Shown in pieces: positions 34,543 to 44,700 of a stretch of DNA of 64,000 bases. Position 1 is the first letter of the stretch; each line of letters starts with the position of its first letter. The notes beneath the pieces were generated by a model. That model was given only the letters and a program-made list of their open reading frames with translations, searched no databases and had not been told where the DNA came from. This DNA comes from Chlorobiaceae bacterium (GTDB lineage: Bacteria; Bacteroidota; Chlorobiia; Chlorobiales; Chlorobiaceae): positions 1 to 64,000 of the forward strand of contig JAAXWO010000008.1 of the NCBI GenBank assembly GCA_013334965.1, in the 5' to 3' direction. Position numbers and translations under genes: made by a program.

Positions 34543-35583
34543 TTGAGTACGGCTTTGCCATCAACCTCATCCGTTAATTCAACAGCTCTTAAGCAAAAGC
34601 GGGTTCTCGTGGTGGGCGCAACCGGCTATATCGGCAAATTCGTTGTCCGCGAACTGGTCGCCAGGGGCTACGAGGTGGTCAGTTTCGCCCGAGAGCGGTC
34701 CGGCGTCGACGCTGCCACTACGGCTGAAAAGACACGACAGGAACTGAGGGGTTCAGATGTCCGCTTCGGTGACGTATGCGATCTGTCATCGCTGATGAAA
34801 AATGGCATCAGTGGAGAGCGGTTCGATGTCGTGGTATCATGCCTCACCTCACGCAACGGCGGAATAAAGGATTCGTGGGCGATCGATTACCAGGCGACGC
34901 GAAATGCCCTCGATGCGGGCATGGAGGCCGGGGCATCGCAGTTCGTGCTTCTGTCGGCCATCTGCGTACAGAAACCCCTGCTTGAATTCCAGCGGGCAAA
35001 GCTCAAGTTCGAGAAGGAGCTTATGGCGTCAGGGCTTTCCTGGTCAATTGTGCGCCCGACGGCTTTTTTCAAATCGATCGCGGGCCAGGTCGAAGCTGTG
35101 AAAAGCGGTAAGCCTTATGTCATGTTCGGCAACGGTGAGTTGACTGCCTGCAAACCGATAAGCGAAGCGGACCTTGCCCGTTTCATGGCAGATTGCATTG
35201 AAGATCCTGACAAGAAGAACAGAATACTGCCCATTGGTGGGCCTGGCAAGGCGATAACGGCAAAGCAGCAGGGCGAGATGCTCTTCGAACTCCTTGAACG
35301 TGAACCGAAGTTCAAGAGGGCTCCGATCCTGATTTTCGACGTGATCATTCCTGTACTTACCGTGCTGTCGAAGTTCTTCCCGAACCTGGCGGACAAGGCT
35401 GAGTTCGCGCGTATCGGGAAATATTACTGTTCCGAATCGATGCTGGTGCTGAATCCGGCGACAGGGAAGTATGATGAGGGCGCTACCCCTTCCTATGGGA
35501 GCGACACGCTGCGGGATTTTTACCGGCGGGTCTTGAAAGAGGGGCTTGCAGGGCAGGAACTCGGGGCCCAGAAAATGTTCTGA
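34543..35583 (+). CDS. bciA: divinyl (proto)chlorophyllide a 8-vinyl reductase
   Basis: A 346-residue short-chain-dehydrogenase-like reductase of the NmrA/atypical SDR type that uses NADPH to reduce the 8-vinyl group in (bacterio)chlorophyll synthesis. Seen: the nucleotide-binding RVLVVGATGYIGKFVVRELV near residue 20, VVSFARERSG, VVVSCLTSRNGGIKDSWAID, QFVLLSAICVQKPLLEFQRA, SWSIVRPTAFFKSIAGQVEA, CKPISEADLARFMADCI and NRILPIGGPGKAITAKQQGE. This combination matches BciA of green sulfur bacteria and its plant homologue DVR. Start is a TTG that begins MSTALPS; no strong ribosome site. It is the main sign of a phototroph outside the cytochrome region. Confidence 0.92.
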   Translation: MSTALPSTSSVNSTALKQKRVLVVGATGYIGKFVVRELVARGYEVVSFARERSGVDAATTAEKTRQELRGSDVRFGDVCDLSSLMKNGISGERFDVVVSCLTSRNGGIKDSWAIDYQATRNALDAGMEAGASQFVLLSAICVQKPLLEFQRAKLKFEKELMASGLSWSIVRPTAFFKSIAGQVEAVKSGKPYVMFGNGELTACKPISEADLARFMADCIEDPDKKNRILPIGGPGKAITAKQQGEMLFELLEREPKFKRAPILIFDVIIPVLTVLSKFFPNLADKAEFARIGKYYCSESMLVLNPATGKYDEGATPSYGSDTLRDFYRRVLKEGLAGQELGAQKMF

Positions 35584-35649
35584 AGACCGGAAGTCCGGAG
35601 TACCTTTAGCACTCGGGCCGATACGCCCAAACAAATCTCACATTCAATT

Positions 35650-35943
35650 ATGCCGGTACAAGTAGTTTATGCAACAGCGGCGATGATGTTCGCGGCGGTG
35701 TTTCCCCTGCCGGAGATCTATGATACTTTCCTGCGGATGGTTGTTTTCGGCACTTTCGCATGGGGCGCCTACAAGAATATCAACCTTCGTGCAAAGATAT
35801 CGATTTTCCCTTTGCTGTACGGACTTTTCGCCGTAGTGTACAATCCCATCACTCCCGTTCAATTCCCGAGAGAGGCATGGATCGCACTCGATATTGCAGG
35901 AGGGGCGCTCCTGCTGGTTTCCAGGCGGCATATCGCGGAATAA
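35650..35943 (+). CDS. small membrane protein (DUF6804-like)
   Basis: 97 residues with three hydrophobic helices (VVYATAAMMFAAVFPLPEIY, LRMVVFGTFAWGAYK, ISIFPLLYGLFAVVYNPITP) and a last one near IALDIAGGALLLVS. The motif YNPITPVQFPREAWIALDIA is typical of a small, widespread family of unknown function. Lies 66 bases after bciA and 50 before the DUF2461 gene, same strand. Confidence 0.7.
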   Translation: MPVQVVYATAAMMFAAVFPLPEIYDTFLRMVVFGTFAWGAYKNINLRAKISIFPLLYGLFAVVYNPITPVQFPREAWIALDIAGGALLLVSRRHIAE

Positions 35944-35993
35944 GCATTCCATCCCGCCCTCTTCCCAAACAACGAACCCGGAAGCGAAAGATC

Positions 35994-36668
35994 ATGGTTA
36001 CTGAATCCACACTGGATTTCCTGAAAGCCCTGAAGGCAAACAATTCCAGGGAATGGTTCGATGCGCACCGTTCCGATTACCAGAATGCTTACGGCGACTT
36101 TTTCGATACGGTGGTCCAGTTCGTGCAGTCAATTTCTGCGTTTGATCCTGCCATTGCTGAAGCCCGGCTCGATCCGAAGTCTTGCATTATGCGCATCTAT
36201 CGCGATATCCGTTTTTCGAAGGACAAGACCCCCTACAAGACAGGATTTTTTGCCTATGTCAGCAAAGGAGGAAGAAAAGGGGCTTTGGCAGGGTATTACC
36301 TCCACATCGAGCCCGGATCATCATTTTCCGGCGGCGGGCTTTATATGCCGGAGCCGCCTGCGCTCGAGAAGACAAGACATGCCTTAGATACACGTTTTCC
36401 CGAATGGCAGTCGATCGTAAGCAACACTGAACTCATCGACAGATTTCCGGAGGGAGTTCAACCATCCGGAGCTACCAAAAGGCCGCCGAAAGGGTATGAC
36501 GATAAAAATCCAGCAATTGAATACCTCAAGTTCAAGGGCTATTACACCCAGAAGTTCTTCAGCGACCAGGAAAGCGTAGCCCCCGATTTCATGACGAGCC
36601 TTTCCGACTCCTCGCGATCGGTCAAACCATTGGTCGATTTCCTGAACGATGCGTTGACCGGCCTTTAA
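35994..36668 (+). CDS. DUF2461 (TIGR02453) family protein
   Basis: 224 residues of a widespread family of unknown function. Characteristic stretches: TLDFLKALKANNSREWFDAH at the N-terminus, MRIYRDIRFSKDKTPYKTGF near residue 66, GYYLHIEPGSSFSGGGLYMP near 100, and KRPPKGYDDKNPAIEYLKFK near 163. Soluble. The longer frame starting at 35760 overlaps the preceding gene and is not needed. Possibly co-transcribed with bciA and the small membrane protein. Confidence 0.88.
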   Translation: MVTESTLDFLKALKANNSREWFDAHRSDYQNAYGDFFDTVVQFVQSISAFDPAIAEARLDPKSCIMRIYRDIRFSKDKTPYKTGFFAYVSKGGRKGALAGYYLHIEPGSSFSGGGLYMPEPPALEKTRHALDTRFPEWQSIVSNTELIDRFPEGVQPSGATKRPPKGYDDKNPAIEYLKFKGYYTQKFFSDQESVAPDFMTSLSDSSRSVKPLVDFLNDALTGL

Positions 36669-36735
36669 TGGGTCGCCCCGTCGATGACTATGCTTCAAGG
36701 GCTGGAGGCCGAGAGGCCGTTAGCTGATCATCCGG

Positions 36736-38277
36736 TCATGAAGCGATCCGTAAAGCTTGCAGAATAGGTAAGTGCTTTTCAGCAAAAGAAATGGCTTCTG
36801 CAGTCATCTCTGCAAGCTTCTTTTCGCTTGATGCTGGGCCTTGGACTTCTATTAAAAAATGCTGTTCCTGGGTCGAAATGATCTCCGAAACGAATGAAGC
36901 CCATTCGGCAGGTTTGGTTTTGCCATGTTTCAATGCAAGCAAAAACAGCTGATGTAACCGCCCGACCGGGATGCCGCCGCCGGTGACAGGACTGGCGAGA
37001 TAATTGACATCACTGCTGCCGCGCGCTTTATTGATGAGGTAATCGTTGAGTTTTTCAGCGCGTTGTGCAGAGCTGGCGATCTCGGCGTCGTCCTGAGCCA
37101 TCATAAGCTGGCCGAAATTGGAAGCCAGGATCATTATTGCCTGCAGAAGCTGATAAAAAGCAATGCCCGTATTGCTGATTTCCTGCTCAAGCTGGCCAAT
37201 GGTTTTTGGCTTATGATCAGCCAATGCATCAAGAATGGGATTATACAGCTCTTCATGCATGACCACTTCTGGCAGGATGCCGGATACTTTCAGGGAGATA
37301 TCCTTGCGATCTGCAACCAGGATCACCCGCTGTTGCCGGAGCGTTTCCAATTGCTCAATTGGGGAAAGTTTTCTGGCCCCCTTGACCCAGTAGTCTTTAC
37401 GGAACTGCCGATTTGTCATGTAATCTCGAACGGTTTGACGAAACATAACGTCCGGGATTTCATTAAGAAAGGCCTGTTGTTCCGGAGTCAGGAACAAGCC
37501 GTCAATCTGATCAAGATAGTTTGCTGAACATGCGAATTGAACTTTTGTCGGTTCGAGCCACTCTGCCATTTCTGCAAAGTGCATTGGTTTCCAGTGTTTG
37601 TTGAAATACTCATGTGCAAGGTAATTACGGTTCTCTTGCTTGAGCTTTTTAAAGCTGTTGACTACGAAAGGATTTACCCGGGCATATTTCGGCCCGGTTG
37701 CCAGAAGTCTCCCGGTAAAGTCCACAGCCCCGTTAATCAGACCCACGATGCCTTGTCCTTCAGCGCCCATGACTTCAGTGTGCTGCATCATAAGGTGACG
37801 GATAGGTGCGAATGAAGCCCATCCAGGCATTGTGTTGTAGCTGATATAGAGGATCCCTGCGACCTTCAGCTTTTTACGTATGAAATCGACGATATCCGCA
37901 CGGTTCTCATCCGATATCCAGCTCCAGATGCCATGCAGTCCGATATAATCGAAATCAGGGAGGTCACTGTTTTTCAAGAATTCAGCAAAAGAGTCGTCGT
38001 AGAGTTTTGCTCCTGAAGTCGTTTTTTCTGCCATCTCCTTTGCAAAAGCCACCTGTGAAGGATTGAAATCGGTTCCAAACCATTCAATCCCGGTTGTCGC
38101 CGCATGAATGTTGACGCTTATTCCCTGACCGAAACCAAGTTCACACGCTGTTTTGACTGCTGGAATGGCGATGCCTGCCTTGAGGAACGCCAGTTTCGCA
38201 AATAACGGATTAAGATGGTTGTAGTATCCGTATATATAGCCGAGATCGGTCACATATCCTTCATTCCAATCTGTCAT
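36736..38277 (-). CDS. SAM-dependent methyltransferase with regulatory domain
   Basis: 513 residues. N-terminal class I methyltransferase: VKTACELGFGQGISVNIHAA (SAM-binding loop, E-L-G-F-G-x-G), IEWFGTDFNPSQVAFAKEMA, DFDYIGLHGIWSWISDENRA, and the signature YISYNTMPGWASFAPIRHLM. The middle and C-terminal parts match the methyltransferase regulatory domain seen in bacterial protein lysine methyltransferases of the Rickettsia PKMT type and in O-methylation enzymes of surface polymers. Substrate unknown. AAGAGA precedes the ATG. It is somewhat more AT-rich than its neighbours, perhaps acquired. Confidence 0.85.
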   Translation of the reverse strand: MTDWNEGYVTDLGYIYGYYNHLNPLFAKLAFLKAGIAIPAVKTACELGFGQGISVNIHAATTGIEWFGTDFNPSQVAFAKEMAEKTTSGAKLYDDSFAEFLKNSDLPDFDYIGLHGIWSWISDENRADIVDFIRKKLKVAGILYISYNTMPGWASFAPIRHLMMQHTEVMGAEGQGIVGLINGAVDFTGRLLATGPKYARVNPFVVNSFKKLKQENRNYLAHEYFNKHWKPMHFAEMAEWLEPTKVQFACSANYLDQIDGLFLTPEQQAFLNEIPDVMFRQTVRDYMTNRQFRKDYWVKGARKLSPIEQLETLRQQRVILVADRKDISLKVSGILPEVVMHEELYNPILDALADHKPKTIGQLEQEISNTGIAFYQLLQAIMILASNFGQLMMAQDDAEIASSAQRAEKLNDYLINKARGSSDVNYLASPVTGGGIPVGRLHQLFLLALKHGKTKPAEWASFVSEIISTQEQHFLIEVQGPASSEKKLAEMTAEAISFAEKHLPILQALRIAS

Positions 38278-38435
38278 GTATAATCTCTTTTGGTGTCTCT
38301 ATGCTTGTATTTCGGTCTTGTTGACCAAACCTTACAGCGCTCTTAATTCCGAAATTCAGCAAATCACTGCCACTCACTGAAACAGAAAATCCATCTCCGG
38401 AACGATCTCTTGTTCGTCTGTCGCAGGTGATCTCA

Positions 38436-38714
38436 TCAGGGCAGGGAAGCATCGCCGACCACGACATCGAAATCAACAGGGAAAGAGGGCTCTATGTTGT
38501 TGAAGCGGTCTCTTCCTTCCGGCATTTCATGGACTCCGGCAGGGAATGCGTTGTGCTCGATGAGGTATTCGAGCAGGTAACTGGTGAGTCGATAGTATCC
38601 GTTCGCCTTGTTGGAAAAGGGGTTGAGAGGCTTGCCGACAGCCCAGCGTTCGACAATCGCTTCAACTGCAGGCATGTATCGGTCAATGGCCGTTTCTCGT
38701 TCAGCACTGTTCAT
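38436..38714 (-). CDS. small protein of unknown function, coupled to 38711
   Basis: 92 residues, soluble, with ERETAIDRYMPAVEAIVERW and NGYYRLTSYLLEYLIEHNAF. Its ATG overlaps the stop of the preceding gene (ATGA, 38711-38714), a strong sign of translational coupling and of a real gene. Not recognised. Confidence 0.65.
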   Translation of the reverse strand: MNSAERETAIDRYMPAVEAIVERWAVGKPLNPFSNKANGYYRLTSYLLEYLIEHNAFPAGVHEMPEGRDRFNNIEPSFPVDFDVVVGDASLP

Positions 38715-39412
38715 CGTGTTTTAATAAGCTGCAATCTTTTCGATTGTTGAAAAAGCGAGGCTGCCGAACTGCCATTTCCTGTCCTCTTCTCAAATTCGGC
38801 AGTGCGTTCGAGCAGTGCCGGATCCGAGAGCAGTACCTTGCTGCTGCCAAGCTGTTCGATCGTCATCCTGAGCGCCGTACTGTCCTTAGCCGAAGCTTCC
38901 GGAGCTGAAACGCGTTGCAATCCGTTTTTCAGTGCGGCGGTGATGCTGTCGTGCTTTACGGTTAACGACTTAACTGCCAAAGCCGGCTGGAATGTGCTGT
39001 CGATAGCAAGCGCTTGTTCAGCGAACGCCCTGGTCGCCTGAATATCGCCGATCTGGTAACTGGCTTTTGCAATGGAGGTCAGCAGTGCAGGATCGGTAAT
39101 CTTTTTCCCGCTTTTTTCAGCTTCGGCAAGGCTTTTCCTGAAAGCAGCCACATCTTCTGAACTGGCTGTTCCCGATTCCACCCTGGCGGCCTCCCGCCTG
39201 AGTTTGCTGAAAGAAAAACCGAGCAGGTTGAAAGAGGTGATCGCCGGAAAACCGACCATGATGATGGAGAGTATGAAAAATCCGATCAGCCCTTTGGAAA
39301 TTCCGGATTTGGCCGATTGTATGACCATCAGCACGAGGGTGACCAGAAAAAGAAGAACGCCCATGCCCATGAGCAGAAGCTCGTAGGGCTGCATGTCTTT
39401 CATGAAATCCAT
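38711..39412 (-). CDS. membrane protein with TPR-like periplasmic or cytoplasmic domain
   Basis: 233 residues. Two N-terminal membrane helices (LLLMGMGVLLFLVTLVLMVI and LIGFFILSIIMVGFPAITSF), then a helical domain of about 150 residues with repeats of TPR appearance (AFRKSLAEAEKSGKKITDPA, SIAKASYQIGDIQATRAFAE, QALAIDSTFQPALAVKSL, LLSDPALLERTAEFEKRTGN). A likely scaffold. Start at 39412 (MDFMKDMQ) fits the hydrophobic region; GGGAG lies 11 bases upstream. Overlaps the following small gene by four bases. Confidence 0.7.
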   Translation of the reverse strand: MDFMKDMQPYELLLMGMGVLLFLVTLVLMVIQSAKSGISKGLIGFFILSIIMVGFPAITSFNLLGFSFSKLRREAARVESGTASSEDVAAFRKSLAEAEKSGKKITDPALLTSIAKASYQIGDIQATRAFAEQALAIDSTFQPALAVKSLTVKHDSITAALKNGLQRVSAPEASAKDSTALRMTIEQLGSSKVLLSDPALLERTAEFEKRTGNGSSAASLFQQSKRLQLIKTR

Positions 39413-39853
39413 AGCGGCAGATCTCCCTGGCATTGCCTTGAACAGGTTCGAAAAAGAGCCGTGTGTACTGCTACGGGAATGGTGAGAGTGTAATGAAACG
39501 ACAAACCGGCTGACGAAGCACCCTTGATCTGAAGTATCAGCGCTTCAATATATTTATCGTGGGCGATATTTCCGAACCTGTCGAATACCGGCCCTATTCG
39601 CATATCGATAGTTCCCAATGCATGTTCACCGAGTGACCATGTCTTGGATTATCGTGTAGTATTGTTGTCGCATTGAATGTTATCCAGGAACGTCGATGTC
39701 GGAAAATGACAGATAAACATTTTTTTGCGCTGGATTAGTCGTGAATATATCGTCGAAGTTGTAGAGGCAGGTTGTACAGCGGATGGGATGCAATGATTGC
39801 GTTTTTGTGGATTGACCGCCTTGATGAATAATGTTTAACCAACAAGGGAAACT
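39413..39853. other. divergent intergenic region
   Basis: A 72-codon minus-strand frame (39400-39618) overlaps the start of the neighbouring gene and has no ribosome site, so I do not call it. Otherwise promoters only. Confidence 0.35.
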
Positions 39854-40393
39854 ATGATGAAAAGCAAAATTTTAATGGCTGCAGGCGTCGCCGGTATGTT
39901 CATCAGCGGCCCCGCTATCGATGCGCTTGCCGAGGTCAGCATCAGGGTCGGCTCATCCCCAAGGCCGGCATTTGTGTTTGATCGGCGCCCATCCTTTGTC
40001 CAGATTGGGTCTCAGGGATTTTCAGTATCAATCGGAAGCCCTTATGACATCGTTCTTTACAACAATTTTTATTACCTCTACAACGATGGATCGTGGTATC
40101 GCGCCAGAAACTATAATGGCCCCTGGATAGTCGTCCGTGAGCGGGCTCTTCCACCAAGGATCAGGAGGCACAGAATTGAAGATATCAGGCGTTATCGTGA
40201 CACCGAATATCGCAGGGACCAGATTCGTTATGACCGGGAGCGTTTCGGCAATGATCGTGACCGGCGTGATTTCGGCAGGCCGGAACCACCGAGGGACATC
40301 AGGGATCGCCGTGATGACGGCAGGCCTTCCGAGCCACCAAGAGGCGACCATGATCGTCGCGATGACGGGAGGCCGGATTTCCAGAGACGATAA
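39854..40393 (+). CDS. exported Arg-rich protein with YYLYNDGSWYRA...GPW motif
   Basis: 179 residues: signal peptide (MMKSKILMAAGVAGMFISGP, cleaved near ALAEV), a core NFYYLYNDGSWYRARNYNGP followed by WIVVRERALP (the same core as in the protein at 22725-23060), and a long C-terminal tail almost entirely Arg/Asp/Gly/Pro with a repeated RDRRDDGRP-type unit near residues 150-179. AAGGGAAA before the ATG. Members of this type occur as exported small proteins in many proteobacteria; function unknown. Terminator follows at once. Confidence 0.75.
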   Translation: MMKSKILMAAGVAGMFISGPAIDALAEVSIRVGSSPRPAFVFDRRPSFVQIGSQGFSVSIGSPYDIVLYNNFYYLYNDGSWYRARNYNGPWIVVRERALPPRIRRHRIEDIRRYRDTEYRRDQIRYDRERFGNDRDRRDFGRPEPPRDIRDRRDDGRPSEPPRGDHDRRDDGRPDFQRR

Positions 40394-40410
40394 AGGTTCA
40401 ATTGAAAATG

Positions 40411-40440
40411 AAAATGCCGGACTGAAAAGCCCGGCATTTT
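40411..40440. terminator. terminator after the Arg-rich protein gene
   Basis: AAAATGCCGG (40411-40420) pairs with CCGGCATTTT (40431-40440), 10-base loop. The A/T ends let it work on both strands, so it also lies downstream of the minus-strand YecA-like gene. Confidence 0.8.
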
Positions 40441-40487
40441 CGTTTATGGTTTACTGCGTTAACGGAGTCCTGATTGAACGCATTCAA

Positions 40488-41081
40488 TCAATCCTGCCGA
40501 CTCCAGAATTCGTAGATCCGGATTACCGCCTCGTCGAGCATATTCGTCATCTCGTCCCTCTCATCCTGAGACATGGTTTCATAGTCGTCCGTGATCCTGC
40601 CGAGAATAAAAAGCGGGCCTGCAAGCATGGCCGATTCTTCGTTCGCGAACAATGGTTGCCAAGCCTCGTGTGAAAGCTCCATTCCAAGGATAAAGCCGAG
40701 AGCCCACTCTTCGATGGCAAGCTCGCGTTCATTGTCTTCGGAGTAACTGAACATTTCATACAGCGGGAGGAACTCTTCAGGATCGTTCACGAACTGGGAT
40801 GCAATGGCGTCGATATGCCTCGTCAGAAGATCGCTGATTTCGCTGGCCTGTTCGGGGGAGTCAAAGATATCCTGCTGCTGTTTTTCGGGATTGAGCAGGT
40901 AGGGAATCCATTGCTCCTGCGATATGGCTTCGGGCCCTATTACGATGGCCGTCATGTACCCGTCGATCATTTCGAGTGATGACATACAGTCTTCGGGAGT
41001 CTGGTCCGAGGTCAGGAACATTTCAAGTTGCGTAAGCTCTTCCTGTGCCAGAGGGTGCAGCGGACGATCAGATTGGATCAT
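40488..41081 (-). CDS. UPF0149/YecA-family protein
   Basis: 197 residues from ATG 41081. Family features: LAQEELTQLEMFLTSDQTPE, SSLEMIDGYMTAIVIGPEAI, SQEQWIPYLLN, DPEEFLPLYEMFSYSE, and EWALGFILGMELSHEAWQPL. The C-terminal SEC-C zinc motif found in some YecA proteins is absent. Soluble, acidic, function unknown. The upstream in-frame extension to 41159 looks unlike the family. Confidence 0.85.
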   Translation of the reverse strand: MIQSDRPLHPLAQEELTQLEMFLTSDQTPEDCMSSLEMIDGYMTAIVIGPEAISQEQWIPYLLNPEKQQQDIFDSPEQASEISDLLTRHIDAIASQFVNDPEEFLPLYEMFSYSEDNERELAIEEWALGFILGMELSHEAWQPLFANEESAMLAGPLFILGRITDDYETMSQDERDEMTNMLDEAVIRIYEFWSRQD

Positions 41082-41207
41082 GTCGAGATGTTGTGTATTG
41101 AGTGATGTGTTTGCTTTATGCCTGCAAGGTACAAAGATTCGGGCGGTAATGAACGACAAAATATGAGAAGCATTCCCTGACCCAGCTTCCCTGAGAGGAA
41201 AAAGCTT

Positions 41208-41273
41208 GCCGCAGGGGCAGGCCTTATTTTTGCTTCCTGCGGCTTATTCCAGGGTTACGGGCATCCCGTAACC
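41208..41273 (-). terminator. two consecutive hairpins after the small wHTH gene
   Basis: GGTTACGGG / CCCGTAACC (41253-41273, 3-base loop) starts right after the stop codon. A second stem, GCCGCAGG (41208-41215) with CCTGCGGC (41236-41243), is followed in the minus-strand RNA by AAGCTTTTTCC, giving a U run. Confidence 0.7.
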
Positions 41274-41453
41274 TTACGGTTTCGGTGCCCAGTAGCAGCG
41301 TCTCGGTGATACGATCAGCTCTTCGTCTTTGAGCGCTTTCATCGCCTTGTCGACCTCTTTGCGATCAAGGCCGCTTTTTTCTGCGATCTGTCCTGCGCTC
41401 ATGGCCTCGCCCTCTTTTTTCAGGACTTCCAGTACGGTTTCCTTTGCTCCCAT
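41274..41453 (-). CDS. small winged-helix DNA-binding protein
   Basis: A 59-residue gene that is easily missed. Reading from ATG 41453: [20 protein letters not shown], then [20 protein letters not shown], then [17 protein letters not shown] and a stop at 41274. This is a compact winged-helix fold: helix 1 ([10 protein letters not shown]), helix 2 (AGQIAEKSG) and recognition helix 3 ([17 protein letters not shown]), then the wing (SPRRCYW). Similar very short wHTH proteins occur in Chlorobia and archaea. Target unknown. No good ribosome site seen. It lies between yecA-like and recC. Confidence 0.75.
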   Translation of the reverse strand: MGAKETVLEVLKKEGEAMSAGQIAEKSGLDRKEVDKAMKALKDEELIVSPRRCYWAPKP

Positions 41454-41768
41454 GATGTTGTTAGCTGATTGTTTTGTTGATTATTAATGATGCAGCTTTA
41501 ATGTAACGAATTTTCACGAGCCGGTTCTCCGGGCATCGATGCTGCCATTTCCATGAGATCCGTTCCTGTTTTCCCACGACCGGCATGATACACTCAAATT
41601 TTGGGCTAAGCGTTGGAATTCATTAATTATAACTTGCAGATTCCATAACCCGGTTTGTCGTCATACAGTTTCCTGAACGATTTCATCCCTCGGCCTACAT
41701 GACGCATCACTATCTCCTGTGCAGAATGATGAACGTGGTCGTATCCAGAACTGTCTTCTGCCCGGCTC
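41454..41768. other. divergent region upstream of recC
   Basis: No supported gene. Promoters for the wHTH gene and the recCBD operon. Confidence 0.4.
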
Positions 41769-44700
41769 ATGCTTGAGATCTATAGAAGCAACCGCCTGGA
41801 GGAGCTGGGTTCAGCTTTCGGCAAGCTGATAGCTTCCCGACCGCTGACATCTCCGTTCATGAAGGAGACCGTCGTGGTTCAAAGCCGAGGCATGCAGCGA
41901 TGGCTGTCTATGCAACTTGCCTTGCGTTCAGGCATCTGGGCGAACGGACACTATCCATTTCCGAACGCGCTTGTACAGAATCTGTTCGACATGCTCGGCC
42001 TTGAAAGGTCTGATTCATCCGCCTATTCAAAGGAGGCGATGAGCTGGAGCATCATGCGCATCCTTCCGGGACTTTCAGCAGAAGAGCGGTTTTCACCGCT
42101 TCGCATCTATCTGCAGGATGACCCGGATGGACTGAAGCTTTTCCAGCTCGCGGTAAAGATCGCCGACACTTTCGATCAATACACCCTGTTCCGTCCTGAT
42201 ATCCTCGCCTTATGGGAAAATGGCGGCAATGACGCAGCACACGAATGGCAGCCTGAGTTGTGGCGAACACTGGTTCGTGGCAACGAATCTTCCGGACGAC
42301 ATCGGGGATCCATGAAGGATGAGTTTTGCCGTAAGCTGCTCCATGGCAAGGTATCGCCATCGCTTTTCCCTGAACGGCTATCGCTGTTCGGGATATCCTA
42401 TATGCCTCCATTTCACATCGAGATGCTTGCGGCACTGGCTACAGTGACGCCGGTATACCTCTTCCTGCTGAGCCCGACGCAGGAGTACTGGGGGGACATC
42501 GTTTCCCGCAGGGCACTTGCCGCCATGAACGGAAGCGAACGCGAGCTCAGTACTGAGGGCAATCCTTTGCTCGCCTCGCTTGGCAGGAGCGGACTCGATT
42601 TTTGCGACATGGTGCTGGATTCCGGCGCCATCGAGAACGATCGCTATGTCGAACCGGACCCGGATTCGCTGCTGCATGCCCTGCAGTCAGACATGCTGAA
42701 CCTGGGCGGCACGGGCGAAGAGGGAGTTCATCCGCTGCCGGACCCTTACGATCGATCGATCCAGATCCATTCATGCCACAGCGCGCTTCGTGAAGTCGAG
42801 GTGCTGCACGACCGCCTGCTTGACCTTCTCGATAACCTGCCAGATCTCAGTCCGAAAGATATCGTGGTCATGACGCCTGATATTGAAACCTACGCCCCGT
42901 ATATCTCGACGGTTTTCGGGACCACAGGCGACGGAGTCCCCTATCTTCCGCACACCATCGCAGACCGTACGATGCTGAACGAAGGGGCCATCGCATCAGC
43001 GCTGTTAAAGCTGATGGATCTTTATGGCAGCAGATTCACGGCGCCATCCGTGTTTGACCTCATCTCATCTCCTCCTGTCAGCCGCCGTTTCGGCCTTGAC
43101 GATGATGAACTCGACACCGTACGTCGCTGGGTGGAAGAGACTCGCATTCGCTGGGGAATGGACGAGAACACACGGAAGATGCTGAATCTGCCGCCATACC
43201 GCGAAAATTCCTGGCGTGCCGGCCTCGACAGGCTGTTGCTCGGTTACGCAATGACTGACGAGGGTATGCTTTACGAGGGCATTCTCCCTTACGACGTCGA
43301 GAGCGAGGCAGAGACGCTGGGCAAGCTGGCTGACTTCGTCGATGCGATCGAAAAACTTTCTGCCCGGTTTGACCGAACACAATCGCTTGAATCCTGGCGT
43401 GAGCTGTTTTTCTGGATGCTTGATATCTTCGTATCGCCAGATGCGGAGTCGGAACGAGAGCTCGCAAAGATTAAAGAAGAGATCGACAAACTCTCAGATC
43501 TCGCCGAAAGATCGCTCTTCGACGGTGAACTGACTGCGCCAGTGATGATATCATGGCTACGTTCGCGTCTCGAACAGGCTGAAATGGGGCTCGGCTTCAT
43601 GTCCGGTGGAATCACCTTCTGCGCAATGCTGCCCATGAGAAGCATCCCGTTCAGGGTCGTGGCCATGATTGGGATGAACGACGGAGCATTTCCGCGCCAA
43701 CAGCGTCCTCCGGGGTTTGACCTGATATCCAGGAACCCTCGCAAAGGCGACCGCTCGGTAAGGGGTGACGACAGATACCTGTTTCTTGAGTCGATCCTCT
43801 CAGCACGTGACGTGCTCTACCTGAGCTATATCGGCCAGAGCATCAGGGACAACAGCACGATTCCTCCATCCGTACTGGTGAGCGAACTGCTTGACGCCAT
43901 ACAGCGTGGATTCGATTTCACTGGTGATGAAACCGCGGAGTCCCGTCTGTTGCTGCATCACCGCCTTCAGGGCTTCAACCCGGCCTATTTCACCAAAGGG
44001 ACCGGCCTGTTCAGCTATTCGGCAGAAAATTTTCGCGCGCTGGCAGGGCGCAACTCAGAGCGTGTTTCTGTACCATTCCTCGACGAACTGCTCAATGAAC
44101 CTTCCGAAGAACTGAGATCGGTGACGATCGACGATCTGGCAAGGTTTTATGCAAATCCGTCGGCATGGTTCCTTACCAACCGCCTTGGCCTGAAACCGGA
44201 TTCGGCTGTAAAGCCGCTCGAGGAGCGTGAACCTTTCGGCGCCGACGGCCTGGATGCATACCTGTTACGTCAGGAGCTGCTCCAGGCGATTTTTGATGGA
44301 GGAGATCCGCGAGCGCTATTTCCTGTTTTCCGCAGCAGGGGAATGCTGCCGCCCGCCACCCATGGTGAACAGGTATTTCTGGCGCTTCTCCAGGAGGTCG
44401 AGGAGTTTGCTGGCAGGGTACGCGAATGCGATTCGTCCGGTGGCACAGCCGAAGTCGCTGTCGATCTTGAACTCGGGTTGTTCCGCCTTTCCGGGAAACT
44501 CGAAAGGGTTTCGAATGACAACCAACTCTTCTACCGTTGCGCCAGAATGAAGGCGACCGACAGGATACGTTCCTGGATATCCCATCTCGTGTTGAATGCC
44601 GCACTGAACGGTGCTCAGGGTGAGACCCTGCTCGTAATGCTCGACCGATCGGTTCGATACCATACCGTGGACAATGCCCGCGTCGAACTCGAAAAACTGC

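Noticed and set aside
39400-39618. 72-codon minus-strand frame
   Set aside because: Overlaps the start of the TPR-like gene and has no ribosome site; could be a relic but is not supported.
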